DNA of 64,000 bases from a virus. Under the pieces are notes generated by a model that was not told the DNA's origin, ran no database searches, and saw nothing but the letters and a program-made list of their open reading frames with translations. A program made the position numbers and the translations under genes. Positions within the stretch are counted from its first letter, which is position 1, and each line of letters opens with the position of its first letter. The stretch lies in IMG/VR virus record IMGVR_UViG_3300026484_000001, positions 90,999 to 154,998 of that record; one strand, given 5' to 3'. Shown one piece after another: positions 1 to 7,888 of this stretch.

Positions 1-537
1 TTACTATCTGAGCTCAATTCAAAAGACGGATTCGATCCATCAGTGATCATCATAGATTACATCGGTTTAATGGCTTCGTCAAGGGTTTCACTGGCTCAGT
101 CAGGCGGATCATATGCATATTTCAAGGCTATTGCTGAGGAATTACATGGTTTCGCAAAGAAATTTGACAAAGCCCTTTTCACAGCAGCACAGTTGAATCG
201 TGGTGCTTATGATAATCTGGATTCAGGTCTTGATTCAATTGCCGACAGTTTGGGTGTTATTCAGACTGCCGATACGGTTATTGCGATTTTGTCTAATGGA
301 CAGCTTCGTGAGTACAATCAAGCTTTATTCAAGTTCTTGAAAAACAGAAATACTGGTAAACTGACATCGCATCTTGTTGAGGTTGACTTCGGAACAACGA
401 GGTACACGGATCTAGATGATGGCCCAACAACTGCTTCAGGTGATCAAAAGGATGCTATGGAATCACTAAATAGTTCAGTTCTCCAGGCAGCAGTTGATAA
501 GAACAAGCCAAAAGAAAATATCATGAATTTCGATTAG
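1..537 (+). CDS. 41: Replicative DNA helicase, DnaB/gp41 family (C-terminal part)
   Basis: The reading frame is open from base 1, so the N-terminus lies outside the window; the GTG at 43 is inside the gene. A DnaB-type Walker B stretch (IIIDYIGLM) and a downstream AAQLNR segment, matching the glutamine/arginine motif of hexameric replicative helicases, identify it. In T4 this enzyme unwinds DNA ahead of the leading-strand polymerase and works with the primase. The C-terminus (ENIMNFD) lacks the DEWL tail seen on several other replication proteins here. The polymerase gene follows closely, supporting a replication operon. The family is secure; gp41 equivalence rests on context. Confidence 0.88.
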   Translation, partial: LLSELNSKDGFDPSVIIIDYIGLMASSRVSLAQSGGSYAYFKAIAEELHGFAKKFDKALFTAAQLNRGAYDNLDSGLDSIADSLGVIQTADTVIAILSNGQLREYNQALFKFLKNRNTGKLTSHLVEVDFGTTRYTDLDDGPTTASGDQKDAMESLNSSVLQAAVDKNKPKENIMNFD

Positions 538-545
538 GAGGAATT

Positions 546-809
546 ATGTTAAAATTATATATTAAGATCTGGAAGCTTTATGGCTTCTGGCATATCGTGA
601 AAAACTTCACAGCTTACTTCAAAGTCTTTAATGGGCTCCAGGTTATGGCTGAGAAGTTCAATGTTCTCAAAGAGTGGAACCAATTCAAAAGTCACACAAA
701 TGTCGGTAAAAACTTCACATATCTGAACCTTATGCAGTTAAAATACCAACTTGAATCTCAAAAAGGTATCAATTATCAAAAGAAACTTAGATTTCTTACA
801 AAGGTGTAA
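546..809 (+). CDS. Hypothetical protein, 87 aa, basic
   Basis: A strong AGGAGG site precedes the ATG by a few bases, and the gene starts 8 bases after the helicase stop. The product is basic, rich in Lys, Phe, Tyr and Trp, and has no recognisable motif. Its place between helicase and polymerase suggests an accessory replication or early function, but no role can be assigned. Confidence 0.7.
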   Translation: MLKLYIKIWKLYGFWHIVKNFTAYFKVFNGLQVMAEKFNVLKEWNQFKSHTNVGKNFTYLNLMQLKYQLESQKGINYQKKLRFLTKV

Positions 810-811
810 CT

Positions 812-1207
812 ATGTTGATAAAAAGTATAGATATTGATAATATCTGGAAGTTCCCATTCGGGACTCAGGTATTCATCAAACAAAATCAACTAGATAAAGC
901 TGATCCTGATTTATCTGAGGGTTGGTTCACTTACACGGCAAGAGACCAAGAACTCGGTGAGTTATTCGTTGATACTTATGGTGAACTATTTTGGAGTTCA
1001 GGTGAACTTTCTGGCGACACGGTTAAGATTGAGACTCAGGAAACTGAAGATTTAGTCAAAATGTTCGTGAAAGGGCTTACAGCTTACACCATCAGTCTAC
1101 ACGAAGAACCAATCATGCATGCGGAAACTATCGCATACAATGCCGTCACAACTAAAAACATGCTTGCACTACAAGAGCTATTTGAAAACGATATTAATCC
1201 GGATTAA
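812..1207 (+). CDS. Hypothetical protein, 131 aa, acidic
   Basis: It begins 2 bases after the upstream stop with an AAAGGTG ribosome site. The product is soluble and acidic, with no motif I recognise. It is the last gene before a promoter that drives the DNA polymerase, so it probably closes the helicase operon. Confidence 0.7.
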   Translation: MLIKSIDIDNIWKFPFGTQVFIKQNQLDKADPDLSEGWFTYTARDQELGELFVDTYGELFWSSGELSGDTVKIETQETEDLVKMFVKGLTAYTISLHEEPIMHAETIAYNAVTTKNMLALQELFENDINPD

Positions 1208-1236
1208 GCTGGTTCTAAGCAAGATTACGGTATAAT
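1205..1236 (+). promoter_or_regulatory. Early-type promoter before DNA polymerase
   Basis: TAAGC boxes at one-turn spacing lead to GGTATAAT, with the -10 at 1231-1236. The polymerase ATG follows 19 bases downstream. Confidence 0.75.
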
Positions 1237-1255
1237 ACTCTCATAAAGGATTACC

Positions 1256-2770
1256 ATGGCAAAACAATATGAAATGTCTTGGAGAAGTGGTACTGACTAC
1301 TTCTGTAGAACAAGAGATACTGAAACAAATGAAGTCAGTTTTGAAAAGATAGACCCTGAATGGGAGTTTTATGAAAGATCTAACGGTGGTGAGTTTTCAT
1401 CACTACTGGACAAATCAGTTCAACTACAACCTCGTATTTTCAATGATACAAAATCTCAAAAAGAGTACACTGGTATGATGGACACTTTGGGTCGCGAAGT
1501 ATTTGGTGGACAAAGACCTGAATACCATCACATTCGTAAAAACTATTGGAACAATGGTCTTGTAAGTGAAATGAGAATCTGGTTCTTCGATATTGAAGTA
1601 ATTAAAGCTGGTGATTATGCATTCCCTGATGCCCAAAAGGCTGAAAAGCCAGTTACACAAATTCAGATACTAGATTCTTACACTGATAAGATTATCATCA
1701 TTAGTACGGATAATATGAAAGAGCCTGAGAAGTTCAAGAAATGGGGAGACCAACTGGTTTTCAAATATGTTGAATCTGAAAAAGCTCTTTTTAATATGTT
1801 CTTCAAATTACTTGAGGGGCTGAAGCCTACTGTGCTCACCGCATGGGGTGGTGACAACTTTGACTTTCCATACTTAACACACCGTGCCATGAAATTAGAT
1901 GGTGTGAATTATCGTCGTCTTAGCCCTATTAATAAGGTCAGTCAGATCCGTTCAATGGGTACTGATAAGAACTATAAATGGGAGGGATTGTACTTAATTG
2001 ATATGATGGAAGCCTATAAGAAGTTCACATTTACACCGCAAACTTCGTACAGTCTTGATAACATTGCTAAAGAAGAACTTGGTCTCGGTGAGGGAAAAGT
2101 GAACTATGGTGAATTCGATAACATTATTGATTTTCATGATAATGATATTGATAAGTTCCTTGAGTATTCTATCATGGATGTTGTAATTCTTAAAAAGCTT
2201 GAAGATAAAATCAAGCTTGTCGCTCTTATGCAAATCCTGTCAGTAATGATGGGATGTAATATGGAAGACTCGATGGGGACGGTTAATCCTTGGACTCAAT
2301 ACCTGACAAATCTCGGTTATGAGAAACAACTGGTTATGCCGTACAATAAACACGGTTCACTGGATAAGACAATTATCGGTGGATATGTCCGTGACCCGAA
2401 AAAAGGTAAACATGAATGGTTGGCTTCAATCGATGTCAACTCAATGTATCCTCTATTAGGAATGCGTGCTTTCAATATGAGCCCCGAAACTTATATCGAA
2501 GAATACAAAATGCCAGCTGATCTTTTAGCTCTGAGAAACAGACTTCATACTCACGAAGATGAGAATGTTTATCTTGATGAAAGTCTACTTGAAGAGATTA
2601 AAGAAATGTGTCACAAATATGATGTGGCTTATGGTATGAATGCTTTCTTTATGAGAGATGAGGAAGGAATTATCCCTGAAAGGGTTGCTGACATTTACTC
2701 AACTCGTAAAGAAGCCAAACGAAAAATGCTTATGTATAAAGCATTCAAAGCTCGACTCAAGGTGACATAA
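1256..2770 (+). CDS. 43: DNA polymerase family B, N-terminal fragment (exonuclease and start of palm)
   Basis: This is the first part of a split T4-type DNA polymerase. It carries the 3'-5' exonuclease motifs: Exo I FFDIEV (D112, E114), Exo II NFDFPYL (D203) and Exo III EYSIMDVV (D308). It also has polymerase motif A as SIDVNSMYP (catalytic D393). It stops after RKEAKRKMLMYKAFKARLKVT-like sequence in the fingers helix, before motif B. The 504 aa plus the 403 aa of the downstream fragment total 907, close to the 898 aa of T4 gp43, so nothing essential is missing. The two chains must assemble for activity. Several Aeromonas T4-like phages also have split gene 43. Confidence 0.95.
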   Translation: MAKQYEMSWRSGTDYFCRTRDTETNEVSFEKIDPEWEFYERSNGGEFSSLLDKSVQLQPRIFNDTKSQKEYTGMMDTLGREVFGGQRPEYHHIRKNYWNNGLVSEMRIWFFDIEVIKAGDYAFPDAQKAEKPVTQIQILDSYTDKIIIISTDNMKEPEKFKKWGDQLVFKYVESEKALFNMFFKLLEGLKPTVLTAWGGDNFDFPYLTHRAMKLDGVNYRRLSPINKVSQIRSMGTDKNYKWEGLYLIDMMEAYKKFTFTPQTSYSLDNIAKEELGLGEGKVNYGEFDNIIDFHDNDIDKFLEYSIMDVVILKKLEDKIKLVALMQILSVMMGCNMEDSMGTVNPWTQYLTNLGYEKQLVMPYNKHGSLDKTIIGGYVRDPKKGKHEWLASIDVNSMYPLLGMRAFNMSPETYIEEYKMPADLLALRNRLHTHEDENVYLDESLLEEIKEMCHKYDVAYGMNAFFMRDEEGIIPERVADIYSTRKEAKRKMLMYKAFKARLKVT

Positions 2771-2903
2771 TGACTTAGTATCAATGGGCGGATGTCTATT
2801 TTTTAATGATCTTCGGTGGAGGCGGTGGAGACTTTTCTTTCGATATTTAAGCTTGTTTTAAGCTGATGTACGGTATAATATAGTATAACTAAAAAGGATT
2901 AAC
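2771..2903 (+). other. Spacer after polymerase fragment 1
   Basis: This is a 133-base gap with no supported gene. A G-rich stretch (2815-2831) could encode a 14-residue glycine-rich peptide from ATG 2806, but it has no ribosome site. The right end holds an early promoter. Confidence 0.5.
2846..2879 (+). promoter_or_regulatory. Early-type promoter
   Basis: Two TTTAAGC boxes spaced one helical turn apart are followed by TACGGTATAAT (-10 at 2874-2879) and a downstream ATAGTAT. It serves the genes inserted between the polymerase halves. Confidence 0.8.
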
Positions 2904-3269
2904 ATGCAACACTTAGACTTCATCATTTTAAACGAAAAGGACATTATCGTTGATAAGAACTGTAACTTCAATCTAGAGACTACTGTAAGTGGATTTGAAA
3001 TCTACTCAGCTGATCGTGTTCATACGGTACGAGGTGACAAAGTTTCAATGACTAAGCAAATGGATAAGATCCGTTACATACCGTTGTATATCAAGATTGA
3101 TGATTGTATGGTGAGAGTCTTTAATATGTACGGACAATTCAATCCTACTGTTACTCGTGCAAAGTCTGAAGCGATTATTCCTCAAATCGATGCGGTTAAA
3201 AAATCAATTGAGGATATGTTCACGATGATTAATGACTCAGAAAATAGTATGAAAGTTCTCATAAAATAA
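2904..3269 (+). CDS. Hypothetical protein, 121 aa, inside the split polymerase locus
   Basis: It follows its own promoter with the common leader AAAAAGGATTAAC before ATG. The product is soluble and mixed-charge, with no catalytic motif recognised. It lies between the two gene 43 fragments, where homing endonucleases are often found in other phages, but it shows no HNH, GIY-YIG or LAGLIDADG signature. Confidence 0.75.
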   Translation: MQHLDFIILNEKDIIVDKNCNFNLETTVSGFEIYSADRVHTVRGDKVSMTKQMDKIRYIPLYIKIDDCMVRVFNMYGQFNPTVTRAKSEAIIPQIDAVKKSIEDMFTMINDSENSMKVLIK

Positions 3270-3287
3270 GCTACATTACGGTACAAT
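3264..3287 (+). promoter_or_regulatory. Early-type promoter, weak -10
   Basis: TAAGC followed by TTACGGTACAAT; the -10 at 3282-3287 has C in place of T. It overlaps the end of the upstream gene and serves the small gene at 3306. Confidence 0.55.
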
Positions 3288-3305
3288 AGTATAAAAAGGT
3301 AAACT

Positions 3306-3455
3306 ATGAAAGTAAAATATATTGGTGGGAAACACCCTATGTTAAAATATGGGGAAGTGTATGAAGTGTTCACATCTAATGTGACTGGTGTCCAAGTTAG
3401 GACAAGAACTGGCTTTGCTGGTATTCAAAATGTAAATTTCACTAAGGAGAAATAA
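3306..3455 (+). CDS. Small SH3-like protein, 49 aa
   Basis: ATG follows an AAAAAGGTAAAC leader. The pattern KYIGG, a K-x-GEVYEV turn and a short beta-rich tail is typical of small SH3/KOW-like barrel proteins seen in many phages. Its stop overlaps the next start (TAATG). Function is unknown. Confidence 0.65.
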   Translation: MKVKYIGGKHPMLKYGEVYEVFTSNVTGVQVRTRTGFAGIQNVNFTKEK

Positions 3456-3724
3456 TGACTGAAGCAAAAGAACTTTCTGCTGATACAATGGATCAGCTTC
3501 GCACTCTAGCACTCGGAATGGGTGTAGATGCAAAAACTATTGAAAATATGACTGATGATGAGGTTCTTATGAATACTCGCCAAATCATAGCTGAACATGC
3601 TGGTGATCGTGCTTCTCCTCACTGGAAAGATTTACAATCTGAAGAAGATAAAAATGCTCGTTTAGCCAAGGCTGAAGCCAAAAGAGAGCGAAAAAGACTT
3701 AAAAAGACAAGATACACTGACTAA
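3455..3724 (+). CDS. Hypothetical protein, 89 aa, charged helical
   Basis: It is translationally coupled to the preceding gene through TAATG. The sequence is strongly helical, with an acidic centre and a C-terminal Lys/Arg-rich helix, suggesting nucleic-acid or protein binding. It is the last of three genes separating the polymerase fragments. Confidence 0.7.
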   Translation: MTEAKELSADTMDQLRTLALGMGVDAKTIENMTDDEVLMNTRQIIAEHAGDRASPHWKDLQSEEDKNARLAKAEAKRERKRLKKTRYTD

Positions 3725-3870
3725 GTGGTCTCGACACCCCAACCTTTCATGTGACATGTTCTGGTTCAGGAGTCGTTCGACTGTAAATACTATCCTGGAG
3801 TGAATATTACTTCTAGTGGGTAGAAAGGTAAATCGTTGTTTTTGTAAGTCAAAGGCTGTATCAGTTCTAC

Positions 3871-3890
3871 AAGCTGATTTAGTATATAAT
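3871..3890 (+). promoter_or_regulatory. Promoter for polymerase fragment 2
   Basis: AAGCTGATTT leads to AGTATATAAT, with the -10 at 3885-3890. It lacks the usual double box. It lets the second gene 43 fragment be transcribed independently. Confidence 0.55.
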
Positions 3891-3894
3891 AGTA

Positions 3895-3930
3895 TTCAAT
3901 AACAAATTACCATTCAATAACAAACTACCA
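3895..3930 (+). repeat. Tandem duplication, 18-base unit, before polymerase fragment 2
   Basis: TTCAATAACAAA(T/C)TACCA occurs twice in tandem with one difference, between the promoter and the ribosome site. Confidence 0.8.
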
Positions 3931-3946
3931 TTTAGGAGGTAAAGAT

Positions 3947-5158
3947 TTGAAACTTTCCATAGAAGAGGTTTTTGCTAAGATTGATTCAGGGGAAATGACC
4001 ATAGATGTCATCAATAACTCGGATTGGTCTCATATAGAAGATGTCAATTTTGATGCACTTGATTCAAAAATTGCATACTTTGATACCCTACAAATGGCAC
4101 TGAAAATTGCGATGAACTCCTTGTATGGAGCACTTGCAAATGTTCACTTTCCATTATTCAATCGTGACATTGCTGCGAGCATTACTGGAAACGGTCGCAT
4201 CTTTATTCAAGGGCTTGCAACTTACATTAACGGAAAGCTACAACAAGCACTTAATTCAAAGGCGAACTTCGTAGTTTACGGTGATACCGATTCAGTTTAC
4301 TTCACTCTACAGGAATTAGTTGATAAGATTTCAACTAAAGATCCGAGTCTAGACACTGCTGGACTATTGGATAAGATTTTAAGCTTCGATAAAAAGCTTC
4401 TGGACCCATGGGTCCAGGAGTATATTGATAAATATGCTGATGACTTTAACGCATTCAATAAAGATCCTATTGGGGCAAAACTTGAAAAAATTGCTGATAA
4501 GGGTATTTTCATTGCTAAAAAGAAATACGCACTGAGAGCAGTTTGGGATGAGGGTTCATTCCTCGTTGAAAATCCTAAAATGGCTGTAACTGGGCTTGAA
4601 ATCGTAAGATCTTCAACACCTATGTTTTGTCGTAAAGAGCTAAAAAAGGTCATTGATATTATCATGGACCATGACGAGCGATCTGTAGTTGACTTTATCA
4701 AAACTGCTGAAGAGGGCTGGTACAAGGCTTCAATTAATGACCTGAGTCGTGTAAGTGGTATCGGAAGCCTGAGTTATGATGGTGTTCCTGGATCACTTTT
4801 CAAAATTGATGATAAGGGTGATTTTGAACTTAATAAGAACGGTCGTAAACTATCCGCTCCTATGAATGTTCGTGCTGCGATGAACTATAATATGTTTATT
4901 GAAGAGCACAACATGAAAAGTTATCCGAAACTGACAACTGACGACAAGATCAAATATGTGTTCCTGACTACACCAAACACTCTGGGTGATGATGTGGTTG
5001 GGTTTTTAGATGAGCAATTCATACACGATGCAAACCTACTAAGATTTGTAGACAAGTCTCGTATGTGGGAAGGATTCTTCATGAGTCCGCTGAATATCAT
5101 GCTTGATGCTGTTGAATATGATATTAATACTAATTTCGAGGTTGATGAATGGTTGTAA
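3947..5158 (+). CDS. 43: DNA polymerase family B, C-terminal fragment (motifs B and C, thumb)
   Basis: Translation starts at TTG 3947 behind a perfect AGGAGGT. The fragment carries motif B KIAMNSLYG (about residues 53-61) and motif C YGDTDSVYF with catalytic D113 and D115, then the thumb region. It begins roughly where fragment 1 ends, so each chain is useless alone. The C-terminus is EVDEWL, the probable sliding-clamp-binding peptide by analogy with the acidic/aromatic C-terminal tail of T4-type polymerases. The same tail recurs on RNase H and modification enzymes in this window. The last bases contain the start codon of the next gene. Confidence 0.95.
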   Translation: MKLSIEEVFAKIDSGEMTIDVINNSDWSHIEDVNFDALDSKIAYFDTLQMALKIAMNSLYGALANVHFPLFNRDIAASITGNGRIFIQGLATYINGKLQQALNSKANFVVYGDTDSVYFTLQELVDKISTKDPSLDTAGLLDKILSFDKKLLDPWVQEYIDKYADDFNAFNKDPIGAKLEKIADKGIFIAKKKYALRAVWDEGSFLVENPKMAVTGLEIVRSSTPMFCRKELKKVIDIIMDHDERSVVDFIKTAEEGWYKASINDLSRVSGIGSLSYDGVPGSLFKIDDKGDFELNKNGRKLSAPMNVRAAMNYNMFIEEHNMKSYPKLTTDDKIKYVFLTTPNTLGDDVVGFLDEQFIHDANLLRFVDKSRMWEGFFMSPLNIMLDAVEYDINTNFEVDEWL

Positions 5159-5331
5159 ATGATTACATGGACATAGTCCAACAAACGAGGTTATTTCTTC
5201 TGACGGTGCAAGCCAACGAGGAAACTGACGAAACTTTGGCTGAAATGTCAATACTTCTGAAATCAGAAGTGACTACACATAATGTTGACCGCTTGGGTTA
5301 TCTTGTAGAAAAAATTGAAAAGGAACACTAA
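5149..5331 (+). CDS. Hypothetical protein, 60 aa
   Basis: Its ATG lies inside the last codons of the polymerase and its stop overlaps the next start, so it is translationally coupled on both sides. The product is helical and acidic with no recognised motif. Confidence 0.6.
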   Translation: MVVNDYMDIVQQTRLFLLTVQANEETDETLAEMSILLKSEVTTHNVDRLGYLVEKIEKEH

Positions 5332-6500
5332 TGCTAAATAGAAATGCCGATGTACTTTACAATGATGTAGATCAAGAGAAAATCAATTCAGCGAATCCTA
5401 AAATGTTCGCTGATGTACTTGAATTTCACAACACCTACATATTTGAGAGACATGAAATTTACAAACGGAAGGAGATTCAAAACCTCCCACAAGATGAATG
5501 GACTGATGACGAAGTCTTTCAAAAATATAGGTTCACAAATGTTCGCCGTGAGATAGATCGTGAGTCGGTGTGGCTTATTAGAAACATCAGTGAAAATAAC
5601 GACTTGACTTTAATTGAAAAGATCCTGAACTCTATCCTATTCAGAACTTTCAATAAATCATCTACGATGGAGCTGTTTGGCTGCCCAATTAAAGATTTTG
5701 ATGATATTGAAAGATATCGACCTATGTTTGAGCGATATGCTGAACTGAATCCAAAATATGTATTCTTCACTCCCGCTTTTAACACAGGTGGTCTTAAAGC
5801 TGCAAATGCATTCCCGGATGCAAATGATATGTATGAATGTACATCATCAGGGAAAGAAGTAAAAATTACCAACGGTGTAGATGAAAAGAGATTGACTCTT
5901 AGGCAAGCCAAAGATTATATTGCGATCAATGAAGATTGGTCTATTATAGGACTTGAGCCGAATATGCCGATGCGCATGATGCACTTGGTTAGAAATGCAT
6001 ATCATAACAAACTCGCTGAAAAGATACTTGAATGTACTGACCAGCGAGAGGTGTTTGATGTACTTCAGGAAGTTAAGGGGTTCAGTAAATTCCTTGCTTA
6101 TCAGGTTTTCGTTGACCTTACATACATCCCTGAATTCAAATTCAGTGAAAATGAGTTCACTGTTAGTGGACCTGGATGTCATAACGGACTTGAGTTTTTA
6201 TTCTCAGACCGTGATGGGTTAAATGATGAAGAGTTACTATTCTGGCTTAGAAATAATCTACCAAACATATGGAAACGAGAAAACCTGAAATATGATCTTA
6301 ATAAGTTATTTGACCATCTTCCTGAACACGACCGTTGCTTAAATGTGATGATGCTTGAAAATTCGTTCTGTGAACTTGGAAAGTATACAAAAGCTAGAAA
6401 GGGCATTGGTCGCCCACGAGTTACATACAAACCTACTGAAGATTCTAATGTTAGAGTTCAGATGGTGAACGAGTGTACACTTGATGAGTGGGCTGATTAA
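5331..6500 (+). CDS. Thymidine-hypermodification protein, 5-hmdU DNA kinase helical / pyrophosphorylase-like family
   Basis: The block RFTNVRREIDRESVWLIRN followed by FRTFNK, and later EFTVSGPGCHNGLEF, matches the family annotated as alpha-glutamyl/putrescinyl-thymine pyrophosphorylase or 5-hmdU-DNA-kinase helical domain. Members act on 5-hydroxymethyluracil in phage DNA, in the route that builds amino-acid-linked thymidines. In some phages this domain is fused to a P-loop kinase; here the kinase is a separate gene at 12699. The C-terminus is TLDEWAD, close to the shared clamp-like tail. It follows DNA polymerase directly, suggesting co-expression with replication. The family call is strong; the exact reaction is inferred. 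Confidence 0.82.
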   Translation: MLNRNADVLYNDVDQEKINSANPKMFADVLEFHNTYIFERHEIYKRKEIQNLPQDEWTDDEVFQKYRFTNVRREIDRESVWLIRNISENNDLTLIEKILNSILFRTFNKSSTMELFGCPIKDFDDIERYRPMFERYAELNPKYVFFTPAFNTGGLKAANAFPDANDMYECTSSGKEVKITNGVDEKRLTLRQAKDYIAINEDWSIIGLEPNMPMRMMHLVRNAYHNKLAEKILECTDQREVFDVLQEVKGFSKFLAYQVFVDLTYIPEFKFSENEFTVSGPGCHNGLEFLFSDRDGLNDEELLFWLRNNLPNIWKRENLKYDLNKLFDHLPEHDRCLNVMMLENSFCELGKYTKARKGIGRPRVTYKPTEDSNVRVQMVNECTLDEWAD

Positions 6501-6646
6501 TGGATAAGGAAGACTTCTTTGACATGTTAGTCGCATTCGTAAAATCGGTGAAGAGTCAGGATTCAACTGACGATTCATTTAGTTGGCATCTGGGTCATTT
6601 AGATTTTCCAGAGGCTATGATAGAACAATTTAATGAAATGATTTAA
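6500..6646 (+). CDS. Small hypothetical protein, 48 aa
   Basis: ATG overlaps the upstream stop (TAATG). The short acidic product has no recognised motif and sits between a modification enzyme and dUTPase in one transcription unit. Confidence 0.6.
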   Translation: MDKEDFFDMLVAFVKSVKSQDSTDDSFSWHLGHLDFPEAMIEQFNEMI

Positions 6647-6657
6647 GGATAATGAAA

Positions 6658-7350
6658 ATGGCAAAATTTAACACAATGACACACGAAGATATGAGAGCAC
6701 TTTTAACGGCACAAGCAAGTTTAAATGTAAAGTACACTGGCGAAGATTGGGCTTCTAAAGTTCCCGTGGCTCACTTCATCGCAGCAATGCAAGCGGAATA
6801 TGGTGAATTACTTGAAAGTTCTCCGAGAACTGGTGACCTTGTTGGTGATGATATGCCAAAGGGTTGGAAGTGGTGGAAGCCATATCTTGAAAATGATGTA
6901 AATAACAACAAAGTTGAGGGTGTTGACATGATTCACTTTGCAATGAGTGCTATGCTTGTTCGCCTTGGTGGTGTTGATGAAGTCATGAGTGAGATTGAGA
7001 AACTTGAGATTCAGCCTGATAAGCCAGAACAAGCTGACGAGTTCATCGCAACTGCACTTATCGGTTCTGTAAGTGGTTTCACGATTAACATTCTTTTCAC
7101 TGACTCACCTCAGGAAGTCACTGCTGCATATATTTACCTTGTTGATGCTCTTTGTGACTATTGTTTAATGACACCTGAAGAGATGGTTGAGCTTTACAAC
7201 AAGAAAAACAAACTGAACTCTGAGAGAATTGAGGGCGGTTACACTAAAGATGCTGACTCATACCAAAAGTATGATGAAGACGGAAACGAAGATAATACTA
7301 AGATGTTTGATTCAGTACCTGATACTGAATGTTCACCTTGTGAATCTTAA
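6658..7350 (+). CDS. Dimeric dUTPase (all-alpha NTP pyrophosphatase)
   Basis: It has the features of the all-alpha dimeric dUTPase/dCTPase family: E-x-x-E(L) in AEYGELLESS, a WKWWK block, a second helix with E-x-x-D (VEGVDMIHF) and a C-terminal NKLNSERIEGGY segment. It would hydrolyse dUTP to dUMP, the substrate of the hydroxymethylase at 14584, and keep plain dUTP out of DNA. The ATG at 6658 is preferred over 6652 because AAGGAT is 7 bases upstream of it. The tail after about residue 200 is acidic and cysteine-bearing. T4 gp56 belongs to the same broad class. Confidence 0.88.
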   Translation: MAKFNTMTHEDMRALLTAQASLNVKYTGEDWASKVPVAHFIAAMQAEYGELLESSPRTGDLVGDDMPKGWKWWKPYLENDVNNNKVEGVDMIHFAMSAMLVRLGGVDEVMSEIEKLEIQPDKPEQADEFIATALIGSVSGFTINILFTDSPQEVTAAYIYLVDALCDYCLMTPEEMVELYNKKNKLNSERIEGGYTKDADSYQKYDEDGNEDNTKMFDSVPDTECSPCES

Positions 7351-7380
7351 AGAATTCTAGTAAATACTAGGATTTAGTTA

Positions 7381-7406
7381 ATTATCATCTCTTTTGAGAT
7401 GATAAT
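7381..7406 (+). terminator. Hairpin after dUTPase
   Basis: ATTATCATCTC and GAGATGATAAT form a perfect 11-bp stem with a TTTT loop. No long T-run follows, so it may be a weak or factor-assisted terminator or an RNA 3'-end stabiliser. Confidence 0.55.
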
Positions 7407-7457
7407 CCAGTTAATTACCCGGAAATGGTTATTTAATATATTCCATTAAGAATAGAA

Positions 7458-7508
7458 TTTTTTTAGTATAGATAATATGGTTTTTTACTATTATCTATAC
7501 TAAAAAAA
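7458..7508 (+). repeat. 20-bp perfect inverted repeat
   Basis: Seven T plus AGTATAGATAATA at 7458-7477 is mirrored at 7489-7508 around an 11-base T-rich loop. Because the T and A tracts are inside the stem, it could terminate transcripts on both strands. Confidence 0.75.
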
Positions 7509-7533
7509 GCCTCTTTTATTTGTAAATATACAA

Positions 7534-7568
7534 TTTTAAGCTTACTCTAAGGAGTTTTTAGTTATAAT
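7534..7568 (+). promoter_or_regulatory. Early-type promoter
   Basis: TTTTAAGC and CTAAGG boxes precede TTATAAT (-10 at 7563-7568) and the AGTATAACTAAAAAGG leader. Confidence 0.75.
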
Positions 7569-7592
7569 ATAGTATAACTAAAAAGGCTTAAC

Positions 7593-7886
7593 ATGAAAAT
7601 GACACCAGAACACTTCAAAAAACTTTCTTCAATCGTAGATGACTTCATTGCGGTAAAAACTCCCGAACATTTAGTAAACTATTGTAATTCTATTGCTGGT
7701 GATGAAAGAATTCATGATCTTGAAACTCGTTTTGCATGGGACATCTACTGGGCAATCCCGAGAACTCTGCGAAGTGTTTGGTATGAAGATGCTAAACAGT
7801 ATAACGATAACCATATGACAACTGCTCTTAAGAAAGCGGTAAAAACTTCAATGGGTGAACTTTATCCATTCACGAAAAGGATATAA
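7593..7886 (+). CDS. Hypothetical protein, 97 aa
   Basis: First gene after a promoter, with the usual AAAAGGCTTAAC leader. A soluble product with a tryptophan- and tyrosine-rich centre (WDIYWAIPRTLRSVWYED) and no recognised motif. It opens the operon that probably carries host-takeover functions. Confidence 0.7.
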   Translation: MKMTPEHFKKLSSIVDDFIAVKTPEHLVNYCNSIAGDERIHDLETRFAWDIYWAIPRTLRSVWYEDAKQYNDNHMTTALKKAVKTSMGELYPFTKRI

Positions 7887-7888
7887 TT

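Larger units (their letters stand above)
3725..3946 (+). other. Untranslated spacer before polymerase fragment 2, with nested hairpins
   Basis: The spacer has no supported gene. At 3767-3797 an outer pairing (CAGGA with TCCTG) encloses a perfect AGTCG/CGACT hairpin. This loosely recalls the P7/P8 part of a group I intron, but no complete intron core was found. A promoter and a short tandem repeat complete the spacer. Confidence 0.5.
7351..7592 (+). other. Spacer with two inverted repeats and a promoter
   Basis: There is no gene in this gap. It holds an 11-bp hairpin, a 20-bp perfect inverted repeat and the promoter of the next operon. Confidence 0.7.

Noticed and set aside
2806-2850. 14-residue glycine-rich ORF after polymerase fragment 1
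   Set aside because: No ribosome site and too short to support, though the sequence is unusual.
3725-3946. Complete group I intron between the polymerase halves
   Set aside because: Only one P7/P8-like fragment is visible, the fragments have their own stop and start signals, and no P3-P6 core was found.
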